A stretch of 64,000 nt of DNA from positions 248,001-312,000 of the forward strand of contig NC_018942.1 in assembly GCF_000304475.1 (NCBI RefSeq), in the 5' to 3' direction. The DNA is from Kazachstania africana CBS 2517. Its lineage: Eukaryota; Ascomycota; Saccharomycetes; Saccharomycetales; Saccharomycetaceae. Positions within the stretch are counted from its first letter, which is position 1. Every line of letters starts with the position of its first letter. The notes beneath the pieces are model-generated. The model was given only the letters and a program-made list of their open reading frames with translations, had not been told where the DNA came from and made no database searches. Positions 11,801-20,238 of this stretch are shown here, piece after piece. The translations under genes and the position numbers were made by a program.

Positions 11801-12070
11801 AGCGTCTTCGGAAATATTTGAAGATATGATGTAATCATCCTTTATAATCAATTGAATAAGAGCCAAAGTTTGTTCACTGATACCATTCATATTTTCAGAG
11901 ATGGCAACTTGCATGACCACAGCTCTACATGAAATATAGAACGGATCTTCTTCGACTTCTGAGAAAGTTTGCAAAGTTGATTCTATGGGTAATATTGGGT
12001 AGATTCTATCGAAATAAAGATGGTGAATCAATGGAGGTAGATCATTATCTTCAGCTTTCTTTGGATGCAT
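2861..12070 (-). CDS. IRA2: Ira2, RasGAP (neurofibromin-like)
   Basis: GTPase-activating protein that switches off Ras1/2 and so lowers cAMP/PKA signalling. It is 3069 residues, almost the S. cerevisiae length of 3079. The RasGAP core is in the middle: the arginine-finger segment DILRRNSCATRAL begins at about 1732 and the FLRFFCPALVSP motif lies near 1845. A Sec14/PH-like neurofibromin segment probably follows, and the C-terminal 1000 residues are helical-repeat type. A Ser/Thr/Asn-rich low-complexity stretch lies around 380-520. A second such region lies around 870-1000. The ATG at 12068-12070 is the first in frame. The paralogue pair IRA1/IRA2 dates from the genome duplication; chromosomal position (between REX4 and ATG19) assigns this copy to IRA2. 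Confidence 0.96.
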   Translation of the reverse strand: MHPKKAEDNDLPPLIHHLYFDRIYPILPIESTLQTFSEVEEDPFYISCRAVVMQVAISENMNGISEQTLALIQLIIKDDYIISSNISEDAIHSILVLLRLLSDSMEYYWDHIESYKESPTADVPNPHQFDQFKELDKDENYELQKKFNSGSVMGYSTNRPCFHQKPPNLLNPDIASKLIRLCSKVKFNTRTLEILQNMCSYLYPSTPLVYNNILPEYQEYLKQKNFPEYTKMIDITIGHILRFVTASNPNEYFDYVSETLKEPLLPSTPHINISAVIQQFELLCFPYLTKALLPKFLELIKIMFLSTKKQLHKYLLLFYSSKALVFWVMARPQEYVNAYLTLKANDRTDQFTKSVSDLVNSLFDEIYSTFNVSALLTNNHNSSMHSPTNLNTNVPAETHSGSSASTPLSSFNNNGTNNNNGNSPLSKQFSKVNTTGLTSTTSTTSSPSSPYGSNASTNSITKASINSLSTEISTNNSIAASSQQNSGQSLSRNNSVSNIPTLNALSLLASPKQSVPDLEQFSQARPPPIGSYPTTHKMNVMSHMDQQSKRKHHNPVLPSFKETDLSHLENILDLYTHFDDFEPVTHTSVLRFLCTLLMLDSEVFIEINTMSFKKLLDSEGLDKPTRSNTSANATPTEKPQHAIHFAHNLKKFTSLQRSKKKSVKFVAHLVKNLNGTHLVSDITLLDSLRSILTLLAMTSSASLNNEKLSSVTFSRRLIAILGVNLNIAEKWDTTIKPNSALISCLRRYTDTFYILQLKYFSSAIQLEPELFLDHLSLNEITESLDLQKLKLYTESFRIFFHLPSSKELRKKISFMTSDFFKTLFCTASDITLQTFPYFEDKVEDIVNSILDGTLLDEHGVRKSLQLGTPSSMTSLGSSPAQNSSIASSHNSLGEYETQWSPLTMSNTSVPLSPHPMTTSLSNSVIYGQTNTTTSSNDHPLFAPKAKRPSINKNRTSLISASNDNESVLGFTASEDPRSPSISAQLMTVTSSTPLSRNNKSPFRNQRARRYSEEGSAKFIKGKTGLILEQRIAVDSEDSMNARSIMINIFSIFKRMTSHFILPHDQNSDLSWVRNDFLNIIKPIFVAIIEEDETLQDTAQAFMDVVINYIENFSKNTTTITVHGYFLICTYTICLFSLALFDLNIDPIKREALLGIVINFLKLRSYLATASKGTPHINSVLEAEKSTFQLTLGSVGRAIFVSLYTSEPNIQKLSKAAFTQYHNMIQLHENLVGTIDPSWISNIDFVEAISKDNSVGATGSVAFQRRVRNTILKHARKPDSILLDSIHIIFKKWYHYTKLNRTRNQREISDLRNFAGILAALSGIFLSCYTAPDKEFEPFKEHIIELTKKFDYFIFKQCQWLDDADLLTRENSRDIISIELHPLSFRVLFQHLRGRLDEIVNQDLSVSDNESSFILLEQVIIIVRTILRRDDDEKVMILFSIDIIELIDQLVAIIKKMPRDSQKYYKAIIHMSKMFKAMEHSEINLGIKHHYVLKNKWLKLVTNWFKSTIMKECDLVNLSKPHREMDLKRRDLDFLYIDTSIEASKAIAYLTESVPLEIYTTASEEELQRSKSIIFGNYFNILLKGLDRSKSSEKFPVSLRHKMNILNENVTLALTNLSDANIEASLQFTLPMGYSDNKNTKIAFLKVFTNNLSKYPLQNMKVENDKLLAMDQLLKYTVEYPELTLSAAMVCPAHNLDDYAAVLVNGFETRNAGYIVVAQLIKDEIKKASRPMDILRRNSCATRALALLSKYKGADYLSHTLRAPVQRLVDNQAFFEIEKLQPGDPNAEAQLQMFVKCMTDILDSITDSISYFPQEFFYICQTIFNEVKQKFPNYAYVAVGSFLFLRFFCPALVSPATENIIETASAREKRPLITLAKVIQNIANRADNLAKWPILEAKSAFLQECSLKIFNFLTDVCDPTREVHISIRSEGPPKSFDFDFLHKFLYNDAIQIRKFLLRELKTMDDFGFFKETFLFVDRLLGQLGQPKKVYNNELPEFIRSNSEKYPRLYEFMSRLAFKNYKEIAGEYSVVRESLSADGLPVVTFTLRKLHSTGYDIETALFKLLQVYMRIWTSKHYFILDCTEFDKSGIDLVKLASLMKTILPSFVAGNCATYYVLNANNDFIESWSAFFERENPFISNRVAHVFINSHSDEAILKSLKFNSGGVDVLLDMRVSLHDITLYDEKHDQMFPISLKIGNKYFQVLHEMPRQLAIEDLEQRIDLKINEVFEISEILSVNVSSFTGASGEFVVNLTDQRKLIFCCPKYLEIVKMFHHAKAREENEYTSEEVVLSQTIKGRMSFGSLHNNELVGHLLLVMAVGLFSTDKEVKNLSYNLIAATETAFNLDFGTHFHRAPEVFVPADVTTFLSSLSNSLSKSHPELTPYIWKYFLEGLQNSVIPSNCIPQTICVLSYWVPNLYDYVYLGDDEEGAENLSMIFRSLIKLTVMDDAFGAIYLHELWFLLCADGRMPNILVNEIVGHCLERDSENKDWDKTVALLAGFPTIEITSNVVKKLLHIINSFLPSLKMETRTHSWSELKILIKVTIYLFFESPLLTQMFLPEILFIISLLIDVGPTELRLSLFELLMNVCSSLSVNEALPIENKRKIDEVTLVFSRQKTKFMFGFSQDKGRMLQKFSASSFASKFSILDNFVSNILLLMEYSSTMESRQWKSKYKKYLTDSIFNNDSFLSARAMMILGILGKNHTSEGLCKNLLMETMKIMAYSRMTDEQLFLVISQSFTYSKLVEGLDPSSELLKRMFWLGALFADSLHPGVFEGGLLLMSNCVERLYDYHFQNTNNKEHLSLVLMKAKDFAVNLISQLDDVSYFIWREDTFTQTMLAVLSKGLSIPSVKSTATNFLRFLFRNSYREQMLYQGTDQYKSYAFLLSLVSGNDQFDEIMKDIEFDGEVVNLGGQFKMPKFLCEWLESDTLCPNLALYQAASLFTSPNFDEPSKLRFTLIMKYLLNKSPKVLFKFYSVVRQELRKFSSYDQSSGCMAVVFEIASAVVQFEEYYKLNQYNEESLQTLKKLELKIFDGAQLYQDSKELTEPLTGSGRMILYRRKKIITMVISRMARSS

Positions 12071-14468
12071 TGTTATTTGTATATGTGTTTTCCCTATGAC
12101 TTATATTTGAAATAGAAGTAAAAAACTATTCGACAGTTATCACTCTAGTTTCTATCAATTCTATGTATAATTTTGTTCGAAGGGAAGGAAATGGATGAGT
12201 TCAATTACCGTACTAGTCTCCGATATAGTGTTGGAGGTTTACTTGAATTCTGGTTGAAAGAACACTCCTGTCTTGTTCGTATTTCTTTTTTTGTCTTCTT
12301 CAGCAAAGTTCTTACTCGATTTCAGGTTCCTTAAAAGCACCAGATATATTGAAAAATTGCAATAAAGAGGTCAAGTAAAGAAAATCAGGTTGCACGGAAT
12401 ATCTTACCGTTCTAAAAGGGTTTCTTTGCGTATTCCCGGTGAGATTTTTTTTTGGCTGCAGAAAGAAAAAAAAAAAAGACAGTTCAAAAAATTTGGTTGT
12501 TTAGTAGCTCGAACTTTTAAGCAAGGAGATTTAGTTATAAGAGTGAAAAGAACTTGAAAAGGAATGAGAACTAAATGTGTTACTTGATGGGAGACCAAGG
12601 TCGTGGAACTGTTTAGTTTATTTATGTATTAATTGTTATCAAGGGAGATTGAGATGCCTTGCATATTAAAGATGTTTCCTTAAGTTATAATCGTCAATAT
12701 GGCATCTTCTTCGACAAAAACCTGTTCTGTTGGTTCGCTTGTACTTGTCATTTGACTGTCATAGCAAACTTTCTGCGATATATAAGAAGTTATTGTGATG
12801 AGAATAGTTATTATACGCGATTTTCAGCTAAGGAATCCAGGTACCGAAAGTTTATGAATTGTAATTTCAAAATCTTCCTGTTTGTCAAGGATCAGGAGAC
12901 CGAACTTGAAGTACTACTGTCCAGTGCGCATTATGTAATTTTACATATTCGATCCTCTGCTTACTCGGAGTGCTGTGTTCTTCCACTTCTTTTTCTTCAC
13001 AGAAATTGTGACAGTGGTAGATCTTAGTTACGGGAAAGGAAACATGTACCGATGGTATTTTATTAGTCTTCTCCTCTTCTTATTCGCAGTCTCTTCTTTT
13101 CTTTTTGCCTCGACGATATGGATTTACTAGATCTGTTATGTTGAGAAGGTAACGGAAGTGAATTCACCGGAGCAATTGGTATATCCGACGAAAAAGTGTG
13201 TACCAATCGTTATGTTATAGTGAAGCTTGTAGCATCCAGGGGCGTTTTCCGATGATTTTACCGTCCTCCGAATTTCTTTTCTTTTCTAGCTACCGCCCCC
13301 CTGTCCCTTCTCGATATCTTGCCCACAGCAAGTTAAATGATTTTCAGGTGTATGGGTGTTTTATATGGAGATTTCTCTGCAACGATTTTCTTGATTAGGG
13401 TACATGCATGTTAAAATATGTTTCAAATTTACACAATTGAAATTTCCATGCAGGTAGGTGTAATAGATGAAACGTTCGCAGGTGAAGTGATAAATTAAAG
13501 TGGAGAGGTACTTATCTTTTCCATTATGTTTTTTCTTACTCTGTTTGTTTTCATCAGGCGGTTATGTCTTGTACCACTCTTTCTTCGAGAAAGGTGATAA
13601 ACCGTGACAAAAGGCAGCATTGTGCCATTATATGATTAGCAAGAGGCGATAATATAAACGGCAAAGTGAAATTGATAAATTGTTCTGATGGCTATATAGA
13701 AGGCCTATGGCTTATCGGGAATGTTCAAGAATGTAAACAATCTGTTACAAGTCTGGCTGACCTATTTGGATCTTCGCAGTCTTGATGAAGGAAAAAAAAT
13801 ACAGAGTGAGTTGTAGACTGTTTTTGTGCTTATCATATCGTATTTTGAACGAAAATATTAATTTTAATTTGAGAAGAAATTTAACCATCTGATAAACGTC
13901 AAGATCTTCGGAATCTCCGATTTGTATGCCGCGGATGTAGTCTGGAATGCCGGAATTCTTGAAAGTGACAATACAGATATTGTAGCGTCCTCCAACTTGG
14001 AATATATTATTTAACAATGCGTGCCGACCTAAACATGTCCAAGTGTAACATTGCTCATGTTAGATTGTGTACAAGATGGATTTATGTGTTTTAACAAACC
14101 GATTCTTTTTTTCAATCGATAACGACAAAGATCTAGATTTTTTTATCTGTAAATTGGCATCTATATCGTAGCGGGCAAGTGATCTGACTTTCTTAAATGT
14201 AGTGCTCCCTTCTCCGTAGTCTAATAGAGATACCGCGTCTCTTATTTGTTTTTTTTTTCTCTGATATAATTTTACATTTTTTTTCATTTTCGAAATAGTG
14301 ATTTAAGAAACAAGACATTAAAGTTAGAAAAGAATTTCAGTTCCCCCTAGCGGTCAAAAGTTGTATGCAGAATTGAACTAATGACTAATTTTAATTTAGC
14401 TTGAGCTGAACTGTATAATATTTAACTAGAAAAGTAAAATAAATGTCCCATTCTCACTATTGTCATCC
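12071..14468. other. 2.4 kb intergenic region upstream of IRA2
   Basis: This unusually long gap separates the IRA2 ATG from the ATG19 stop. It has long polypurine/polypyrimidine tracts (for example about 12460-12480) and only ORFs under 125 codons, most starting at TTG rather than ATG. I see no tRNA and no C/D snoRNA with a recognisable guide. One minus-strand stretch at about 13860-14030 reads like protein (see findings). The region probably holds the IRA2 promoter and leader, and possibly gene relics. Confidence 0.5.
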
Positions 14469-16055
14469 TCATACATCACTTTCACTTAAAAAATCATACT
14501 CTTCAAATTCATTATCACTGTCGTTATTTTCAAAACCTACATCATTAGTTATAGTGGTGGAAATAACATCATCAGATTCTACATTTTCGTTATCATATGT
14601 AAAGGCCTCCTTCAATTTGATGGTTTCTTCACTCTTAAAATTTTCCAATTTTCTCAAGTTAATTTCAGTTAAGTTATTATATTTTGCGACAAGATGGAAC
14701 ATTAAATCTGTCCCATTGTTACAAGGTACTAGCTTTGAACCCTGCGTAGAAAATAAAAGTCTGTCAGCACCATCTTTTATTTCAAAGAAGCCAAAATCTT
14801 CTATTGAAAAATCGCCACCTTTTTTCTCAAAAAATGATTTGAACTTTGTAAATATTCTCTTGGATTTTGGCCCTATTCCATGACAAATATCGATTTTGGT
14901 CTTCCAGATTTCATTTTCTGATGAAATATAATGTATTAAGAGGTATAAATTTTCAGAAAAGTAAGTATCGGTGCCATTGGACAGCTCAAAACAAACATTC
15001 AAGTCCTTTTCGTAGACTTTTAACTCAAATGGAATACCCATTTCAGTAGGTTCTTCATGTTTTATCGAAGAAGTATCAGAATTGTTCAATGATAAATGTG
15101 AAAGTTCAGATAGCAATAATGTCTCATCATTATCAAATCTTTGTAATAAGCCTTCATATTTTTGACTGTTTGAAAGCAACTTCTCCAAATCCGCTTCACT
15201 GGCAATCTTTGAAAAATACTCGAATAACCGCCTATTCTTGGGATCAATATCTATGAACACCTCACTCTTAGGTAACAGTGACGGATTAGTTTTTAAAATT
15301 GTTTCAAAAGAATCCAGTAATTTCGACGCTTCTGCTAAAAGGACTTTTGTCTTACATAATTTTTCATTAGCTGCAACATCTGAGACAGGACTACCATCTT
15401 CTGCAGTCGTTTCTATAGCGTCCTTATCAAAATCTTTACGTTCTTTTTTCAGTTTCCTAATTTTTTTAGTTAATTTTGCAACTTTACTGTCTGCCTTCTT
15501 TTGTGCTTTCTCTTTTTTTGTTTTTCTTCTGTGCTTCTCCCTCTTCTTACGCATCTGTTCGTTTTTTATAGTATCTTCAAGGCAATTGACTTGTTGGAGT
15601 ATACTCTCTAGATACTTTTTCGATATTGTAATGGTATCATGATTACCAGCACTTTTAACCATAGCCGTCGAACTTTCTGTACCTACTGAATCTGGCTTTA
15701 TTTTCATAGTATTTAACTTTTCTGCTAACTCTATATCAATGGAAGATTGTTCGTTCGGTTGTATCAGCTTTCCCTCAGGTGCTGGGACGAAAGCATGACC
15801 AAACAGAAATAGCTCGACTTCCTCAGAATATTTGAATTCTTCTAGAACCGTCTCTTTGACATCATTATCAGGGATTATTCGATAGAGTGATTGCTTATCT
15901 TTCAACGTTATCACTCCATTTCTACATCCCCAGCTTTTCAACAGGTCATGAAGTCGCACTCCAAGCCTCGTGTTCAGATCCTCTATGTTTTCAAATTGTA
16001 CGAATACAAAACTATTTCCATAAGTTATACGAAGGTACCTCTTTAAGTCTTCCAT
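14469..16055 (-). CDS. ATG19: Atg19-type selective autophagy receptor (Cvt pathway)
   Basis: Probable receptor that brings prApe1 and Ams1 into Cvt vesicles by binding Atg8 and Atg11. It has 528 residues from the ATG at 16053-16055; S. cerevisiae Atg19 has 415. The strongest sequence sign is the acidic C-terminus with YDFL at 520-523 flanked by Glu/Asp, a good Atg8-interacting motif of the W/Y-x-x-L type. A lysine-rich, probably coiled-coil segment spans about 170-210, and residues about 330-460 may be the Ams1-binding beta domain. S. cerevisiae has the tandem pair ATG19/ATG34 between IRA2 and PHM7; here there is one gene. Sequence similarity is weak by eye, so the call rests on position, the terminal motif and the general layout. 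The frame opens seven codons upstream at a TTG, which I do not take as the start. Confidence 0.75.
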   Translation of the reverse strand: MEDLKRYLRITYGNSFVFVQFENIEDLNTRLGVRLHDLLKSWGCRNGVITLKDKQSLYRIIPDNDVKETVLEEFKYSEEVELFLFGHAFVPAPEGKLIQPNEQSSIDIELAEKLNTMKIKPDSVGTESSTAMVKSAGNHDTITISKKYLESILQQVNCLEDTIKNEQMRKKREKHRRKTKKEKAQKKADSKVAKLTKKIRKLKKERKDFDKDAIETTAEDGSPVSDVAANEKLCKTKVLLAEASKLLDSFETILKTNPSLLPKSEVFIDIDPKNRRLFEYFSKIASEADLEKLLSNSQKYEGLLQRFDNDETLLLSELSHLSLNNSDTSSIKHEEPTEMGIPFELKVYEKDLNVCFELSNGTDTYFSENLYLLIHYISSENEIWKTKIDICHGIGPKSKRIFTKFKSFFEKKGGDFSIEDFGFFEIKDGADRLLFSTQGSKLVPCNNGTDLMFHLVAKYNNLTEINLRKLENFKSEETIKLKEAFTYDNENVESDDVISTTITNDVGFENNDSDNEFEEYDFLSESDV

Positions 16056-16418
16056 TGTGACTACGTTCTTGTTCAATGCAAACTAATGTTAAATGAAGTA
16101 GATGGCATGAAGTTTATTTTTTAAACTTACATTTATATTATTCAAATCAAGGGTGTCAGTGCGCCCGAGAAGTTAATATATTGCCAAAAAGGTGCGCTCT
16201 AACCAAAAGGAGATGAGACACCTAAAAAAGAACTTTATAGCAGGCCCTAATTTTGCTTTCAGGGTTTCATCAGTTGCTATAGTATCTGACATCTATTATT
16301 GAGCAGTTCTATAAGATTATCGAGATCACTTTGTTATTATAATTATTATTATTATTGATTAAAAACATCACTACAAAAGTTACTCTTATATATATCAATA
16401 TATTCAATGGTGAACAGT
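16056..16418. other. Intergenic, ATG19 promoter / PHM7 3' flank
   Basis: 363 bp between the ATG19 start and the PHM7 stop. It is AT-rich, with an ATT microsatellite around 16337-16356. No RNA gene or strong motif is seen. Confidence 0.5.
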
Positions 16419-19373
16419 CTACTTCTTTGCTGGATTTTCATAATCCGGTGGATTGAATGTGAATATGGGCCTTCCCTTGTCATCATACTCGGTGAAATCA
16501 TCTCTCACATCAGCTCCAATAACTTTCAGTTCATTAATTTCTTTCTTTGATACTCCCATTGGATCCTTGCAAATCCAAATAATGGGTTTATGCTCAAAAA
16601 CAAAAGGGTCTGTATAGGCATTTAGCATGTAGGTAGGGTCGTATTCGACCACCGTATTGAATGCATGTGGTAGCCTGCGTCTCATACTTGCAAATGGATA
16701 ACTTTTTTTTGGACTGAAGAAATTGACAATACGTTGCTTGACCACGTTTCTGTTAATATTTCTTGGGAATGCACTAGTATCGTTTGTAACAGCATTTGGG
16801 TCACTGTAAACTATGTTACCATAGTCAGCGTTGGTTACAATTGCACCTTCAGGACCTAGTCGGTCACCTCCATTACTTTCTTGGTCCCTATATCCATATT
16901 CTGATCTTAATCTCTCCACATCGGTATAACTAAATTTTCTAAATCTTCCGTCTTCGTTAATGAAAGTACTTACACCATTAGAACTCATGGTAGTTCCGGT
17001 AAAACTACTTAACTTTCTTTGTTCTTCAACGTTTGTCTTTGTATCCATATCATTATCACCCGTTTCTTCCTCATTTGGTAAAATACCTGCATGCTCTAAC
17101 TCTCTCTCTGTAGCAATCCTGATGACACCGCCAGTTTCGTCATTTTCGAAACCTTGCTTTGTGGATTTTGCCAGTTCATTTATTTCTCCGAGACCCAAGT
17201 CATCTTGAGGGTACAAATACCTTAATTCACCTCTCGATAGATGAATTGCACTCAATGGTACAAAATCATGATCAATTAATGTATTGAACCTCCATTTCAA
17301 AAAAATATGTAGGAATGCAGTAGCTACCAATATAACCACTTCCAACACTAATGGTCCCCAGGATTTAGCCATAATGAAAAGACCTAATAGACAGACTTCA
17401 GAGAGATAAATACCAACAAAGATTTGGAAAAGAGCCCATGGATAATTTCTTCCACGATTGTCATGATCTGATGGTGCCATCACAAACAATATGTTATATA
17501 AGGTGGCAATGTAAGTCAAAACAAATGCTAAAGTGGAAAAAATCATCAAAATTGGTGCGATTATCATGTAACAAATTTCAATTATTGCTAGAATTTGGAC
17601 TGTAGGATAAAGTACTGAATAATTTGGTTGTGATAATTTATTGTAACGTAACCATTTTGCCCTTGGAGTTGAATCCAAAAATGGTGTTAATTTTGCTAGC
17701 ACCAATGTAACAGCTTGTAGAAGATTACTTGTCGGTGTCGTTAAGGCCAGGAGTAAGAAATAAAAGATGTAGAAATTAGAGGCCTTTGGTAAGTTATTTG
17801 CCAATAAAGTCATTGCAGAAGAAGGATCGTTAATGATTGCTTCAACAGTAGCTGCTGCAGAAGAAGCAAGAGTAGTAACAATAAAAACTTGAATCACTTG
17901 AAATGCAAAATACCAGCGTTGAATAAATTTAGAATTTTGTTGATAAGTAATGCAACCAGATAATTTACCAACTTTTGTAATTATTGGTGCTACCAAAGAC
18001 ATCAATATAGCTAACAAGATAGTTGGTAAAAGACCAGTAATTAAACCCATTAATACATTTGGAAGATTATTAATCCAACGTAAAAAAGGGATTTTTTGAG
18101 TTAAGAAGTTGATATTGGAGATACAACCGACGACAGCTACTGGGATAGCCCAAAAAATTATCATGAGAGTCAAGAAAGTATTTCCTAATATTCTTCTTAT
18201 ACGTCTTCTGCCTGTAGTTATATTGACGTTATCCCAAATTATATCATCGGGTGCAGAACAAATAAATCTTTTACCAAAAGCATCTGAAAGATCATTACCT
18301 GCTAAAGTTTGATAACATTTTTGAGCATCAATTTGATTTTCAAATTGTACAAAAACGGTCCTTAATCTTGTATTGTCTTTGTAATTTTTTTGAAGATCAG
18401 CAACTTTTTCATTCAAATCTACAATTTCATGAGAGCAATGTTGAATGGTATTAACTTTTTTCCTATGAAATATTGGATATATTGGGGGGAAATACCAAGG
18501 ACCTGTTCTATGGTGTGGTCTTTTCTTGAAAGGTACATAAGTTTCTAGATCATCCTGTGGTTTCTTACCGTCATCGTACAATTTATCTAATTTACCTTTC
18601 TTTTCAGCTTTCTTTCTCTTTTTAACAGACTTATTAATTACTTTATTGAGAGCCTTCTCTAATTTTTGAGAATTTTTAGAACGTTCTTTACATGTATCAT
18701 CCAAATCTGACAAATCATAGGCAAATGTTATTGAAGAAGATTCTGGAAATTCATTTTTAAATTCACCTTCATTGAATTCATCCTTCAATTCAGTAAGGAT
18801 TACAGTTCTCGAAGATATTAAACCGTCATAGAGAGGCGAGGTTTGCATGGCATGTCTAAATACGACATAGTAGTACAATTCCTTGTAGATGACGTAAATT
18901 AAGAAAAGAAACACGATCCACGATAAAAATACGTGAGCGTAAAATCTATTTTTATTTTTAACATTAGCGAATGACAATATTTCGAACCCTTTAAGATTGT
19001 TGCCGTTTGTCGCATTAACCGGTAAAAGTATAGGGAGCACTAGACACATTATTATTACGGTAGAAGTTATGAAAATTCCCATGTAACGAAGATAGAAATA
19101 ACCATCTACACCGGCATGTTGAATGACAAAAGAATGTGGTTTTGTTAGAATGTAAGGGATCCAATCAAAAAATTTATTCTTTGATGGAGGTATAGTGTCT
19201 ATTCTCTGTTCTTCAGGTAGCGTTTGAACGTCAGTTAGTGTTCTCGGTTGGTATACTCTTTTCTCCCTTTGGCGGAAGAGGACAAAGAGAAGTAAAAATA
19301 TACCACCTACGATGAGATTGAAAATGAGAGTGGTAACGAAGGCAGATGTCGATGAACTTGTGTCAGCTGCCAT
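16419..19373 (-). CDS. PHM7: Phm7, OSCA/TMEM63-type membrane protein
   Basis: Multi-pass membrane protein of the calcium-permeable stress-gated channel (CSC1/OSCA/TMEM63) family. In S. cerevisiae the expression of PHM7 follows phosphate status and the protein is at the cell periphery. It has 984 residues. It shows an N-terminal membrane segment (about 10-35), two more at about 100-180, a long cytosolic RNA-binding-like loop (about 190-410, with the typical charged Lys-rich stretch), then a block of about eight hydrophobic segments at 415-730, and a soluble C-terminal tail. The start is the ATG at 19371-19373, giving MAADTSSSTSAF as in the S. cerevisiae protein. The frame continues 25 codons upstream only by way of a TTG. 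Confidence 0.95.
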   Translation of the reverse strand: MAADTSSSTSAFVTTLIFNLIVGGIFLLLFVLFRQREKRVYQPRTLTDVQTLPEEQRIDTIPPSKNKFFDWIPYILTKPHSFVIQHAGVDGYFYLRYMGIFITSTVIIMCLVLPILLPVNATNGNNLKGFEILSFANVKNKNRFYAHVFLSWIVFLFLIYVIYKELYYYVVFRHAMQTSPLYDGLISSRTVILTELKDEFNEGEFKNEFPESSSITFAYDLSDLDDTCKERSKNSQKLEKALNKVINKSVKKRKKAEKKGKLDKLYDDGKKPQDDLETYVPFKKRPHHRTGPWYFPPIYPIFHRKKVNTIQHCSHEIVDLNEKVADLQKNYKDNTRLRTVFVQFENQIDAQKCYQTLAGNDLSDAFGKRFICSAPDDIIWDNVNITTGRRRIRRILGNTFLTLMIIFWAIPVAVVGCISNINFLTQKIPFLRWINNLPNVLMGLITGLLPTILLAILMSLVAPIITKVGKLSGCITYQQNSKFIQRWYFAFQVIQVFIVTTLASSAAATVEAIINDPSSAMTLLANNLPKASNFYIFYFLLLALTTPTSNLLQAVTLVLAKLTPFLDSTPRAKWLRYNKLSQPNYSVLYPTVQILAIIEICYMIIAPILMIFSTLAFVLTYIATLYNILFVMAPSDHDNRGRNYPWALFQIFVGIYLSEVCLLGLFIMAKSWGPLVLEVVILVATAFLHIFLKWRFNTLIDHDFVPLSAIHLSRGELRYLYPQDDLGLGEINELAKSTKQGFENDETGGVIRIATERELEHAGILPNEEETGDNDMDTKTNVEEQRKLSSFTGTTMSSNGVSTFINEDGRFRKFSYTDVERLRSEYGYRDQESNGGDRLGPEGAIVTNADYGNIVYSDPNAVTNDTSAFPRNINRNVVKQRIVNFFSPKKSYPFASMRRRLPHAFNTVVEYDPTYMLNAYTDPFVFEHKPIIWICKDPMGVSKKEINELKVIGADVRDDFTEYDDKGRPIFTFNPPDYENPAKK

Positions 19374-19980
19374 AATGAATAAATACCTGTCTTTCTTTTT
19401 TAGGAGAATATAAGATAAAAAAAAACTAGTCAGAAAGAACGTCTTCAAAACTATTAAATGTATTTTATATATAGGCTATACAGACATGACTAAACTTTAT
19501 TATCATTCCTACTATTATATAGGGTACATGCTAAAATCGCTACGTCAAACGTCCGTTAATTGATCGATTAATCCTGCTTATCGCACGTAAATAGCAGGAG
19601 CCCACAAACAAAAAAAGGATTCTTTGGGAAATCCAGTTTTTCATGTGATTTAAATAAAAAGGGTAAAACATGAAATAATATGGGATTCTTCTGATGCCCA
19701 AGCAACACACTCCTGTTTTTACCATCAGCCACACTGAGCCCTGGAGAAAAAAAAAGGGTACGTTATGTCATTCCTCTTCAGCGACTAGCACGCAGAGGGA
19801 AAAAGAAAAGCTGCGGTGGCACTAAACTTCTTGATATATGGATGACACCTATGGAACTGATATGGAATCATGGGCAGGGAAATATGGCAGCGACCTATTT
19901 AAATTGGGTGGGACAAGTGGGCAGTAGAGAACAGGGTGGGGTGCAAGAGAAAAGAAATGTTGGTTAGAGATGAGGGTTGA
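19374..19980. other. Intergenic where S. cerevisiae carries ADH1
   Basis: 607 bp between the PHM7 start and the MHF1 stop. S. cerevisiae has ADH1 (YOL086C) at this point. No alcohol dehydrogenase sequence or relic can be recognised on either strand; the longest ORF is 64 codons and unlike Adh. It holds the PHM7 promoter. Confidence 0.6.
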
Positions 19981-20238
19981 TTAAGCCTCTTTGATTAATT
20001 TGTCGATAAGCTGCGGACAGTGCCTTAGATACAATTGTAAGTCCTTCTGATTAATTGTGGTCCTGTTGCTATCGTGTAATGCAAACGATTTCAAATCGGT
20101 AGAAATTTCTTGTAGTTTACCATATACAATTTCTACCATGGCATTAATGTATCTAGGAGTGAGTTCAACATTAGGAAATCTTTCTTTCAGCATGATATCG
20201 ATATGATACCACAATTTAGCCTTCAATTCTGGTTCCAT
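19981..20238 (-). CDS. MHF1: Mhf1, CENP-S histone-fold protein
   Basis: Small histone-fold protein (85 residues; 90 in S. cerevisiae) that pairs with Mhf2 (CENP-X). The complex binds DNA, stimulates the Mph1 helicase (FANCM orthologue) at stalled forks, and is part of the inner kinetochore. The sequence shows the three-helix layout: an N-terminal helix (ELKAKLWYHIDIML), the FPNVELTPRYINAMVEIVYG segment that starts the long central helix, and the terminal NQKDLQLYLRHCPQLIDKLI helix. The ATG at 20236-20238 gives MEPELKAK. Position between PHM7 and DUF1 matches YOL086W-A. Confidence 0.92.
   Translation of the reverse strand: MEPELKAKLWYHIDIMLKERFPNVELTPRYINAMVEIVYGKLQEISTDLKSFALHDSNRTTINQKDLQLYLRHCPQLIDKLIKEA

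Noticed and set aside
12659..13027. 122-codon plus-strand ORF in the IRA2 upstream gap
   Set aside because: Starts at TTG, has an erratic Cys/Tyr/Phe-rich composition and no recognisable motif; chance in AT-rich DNA is more likely.
19374..19448. 25-residue N-terminal extension of PHM7
   Set aside because: It begins at TTG, not ATG, and the ATG at 19373 gives the conserved family N-terminus. The same reasoning removed TTG extensions of DUF1, MPD2, MSH2, ATG19 and RIB3.
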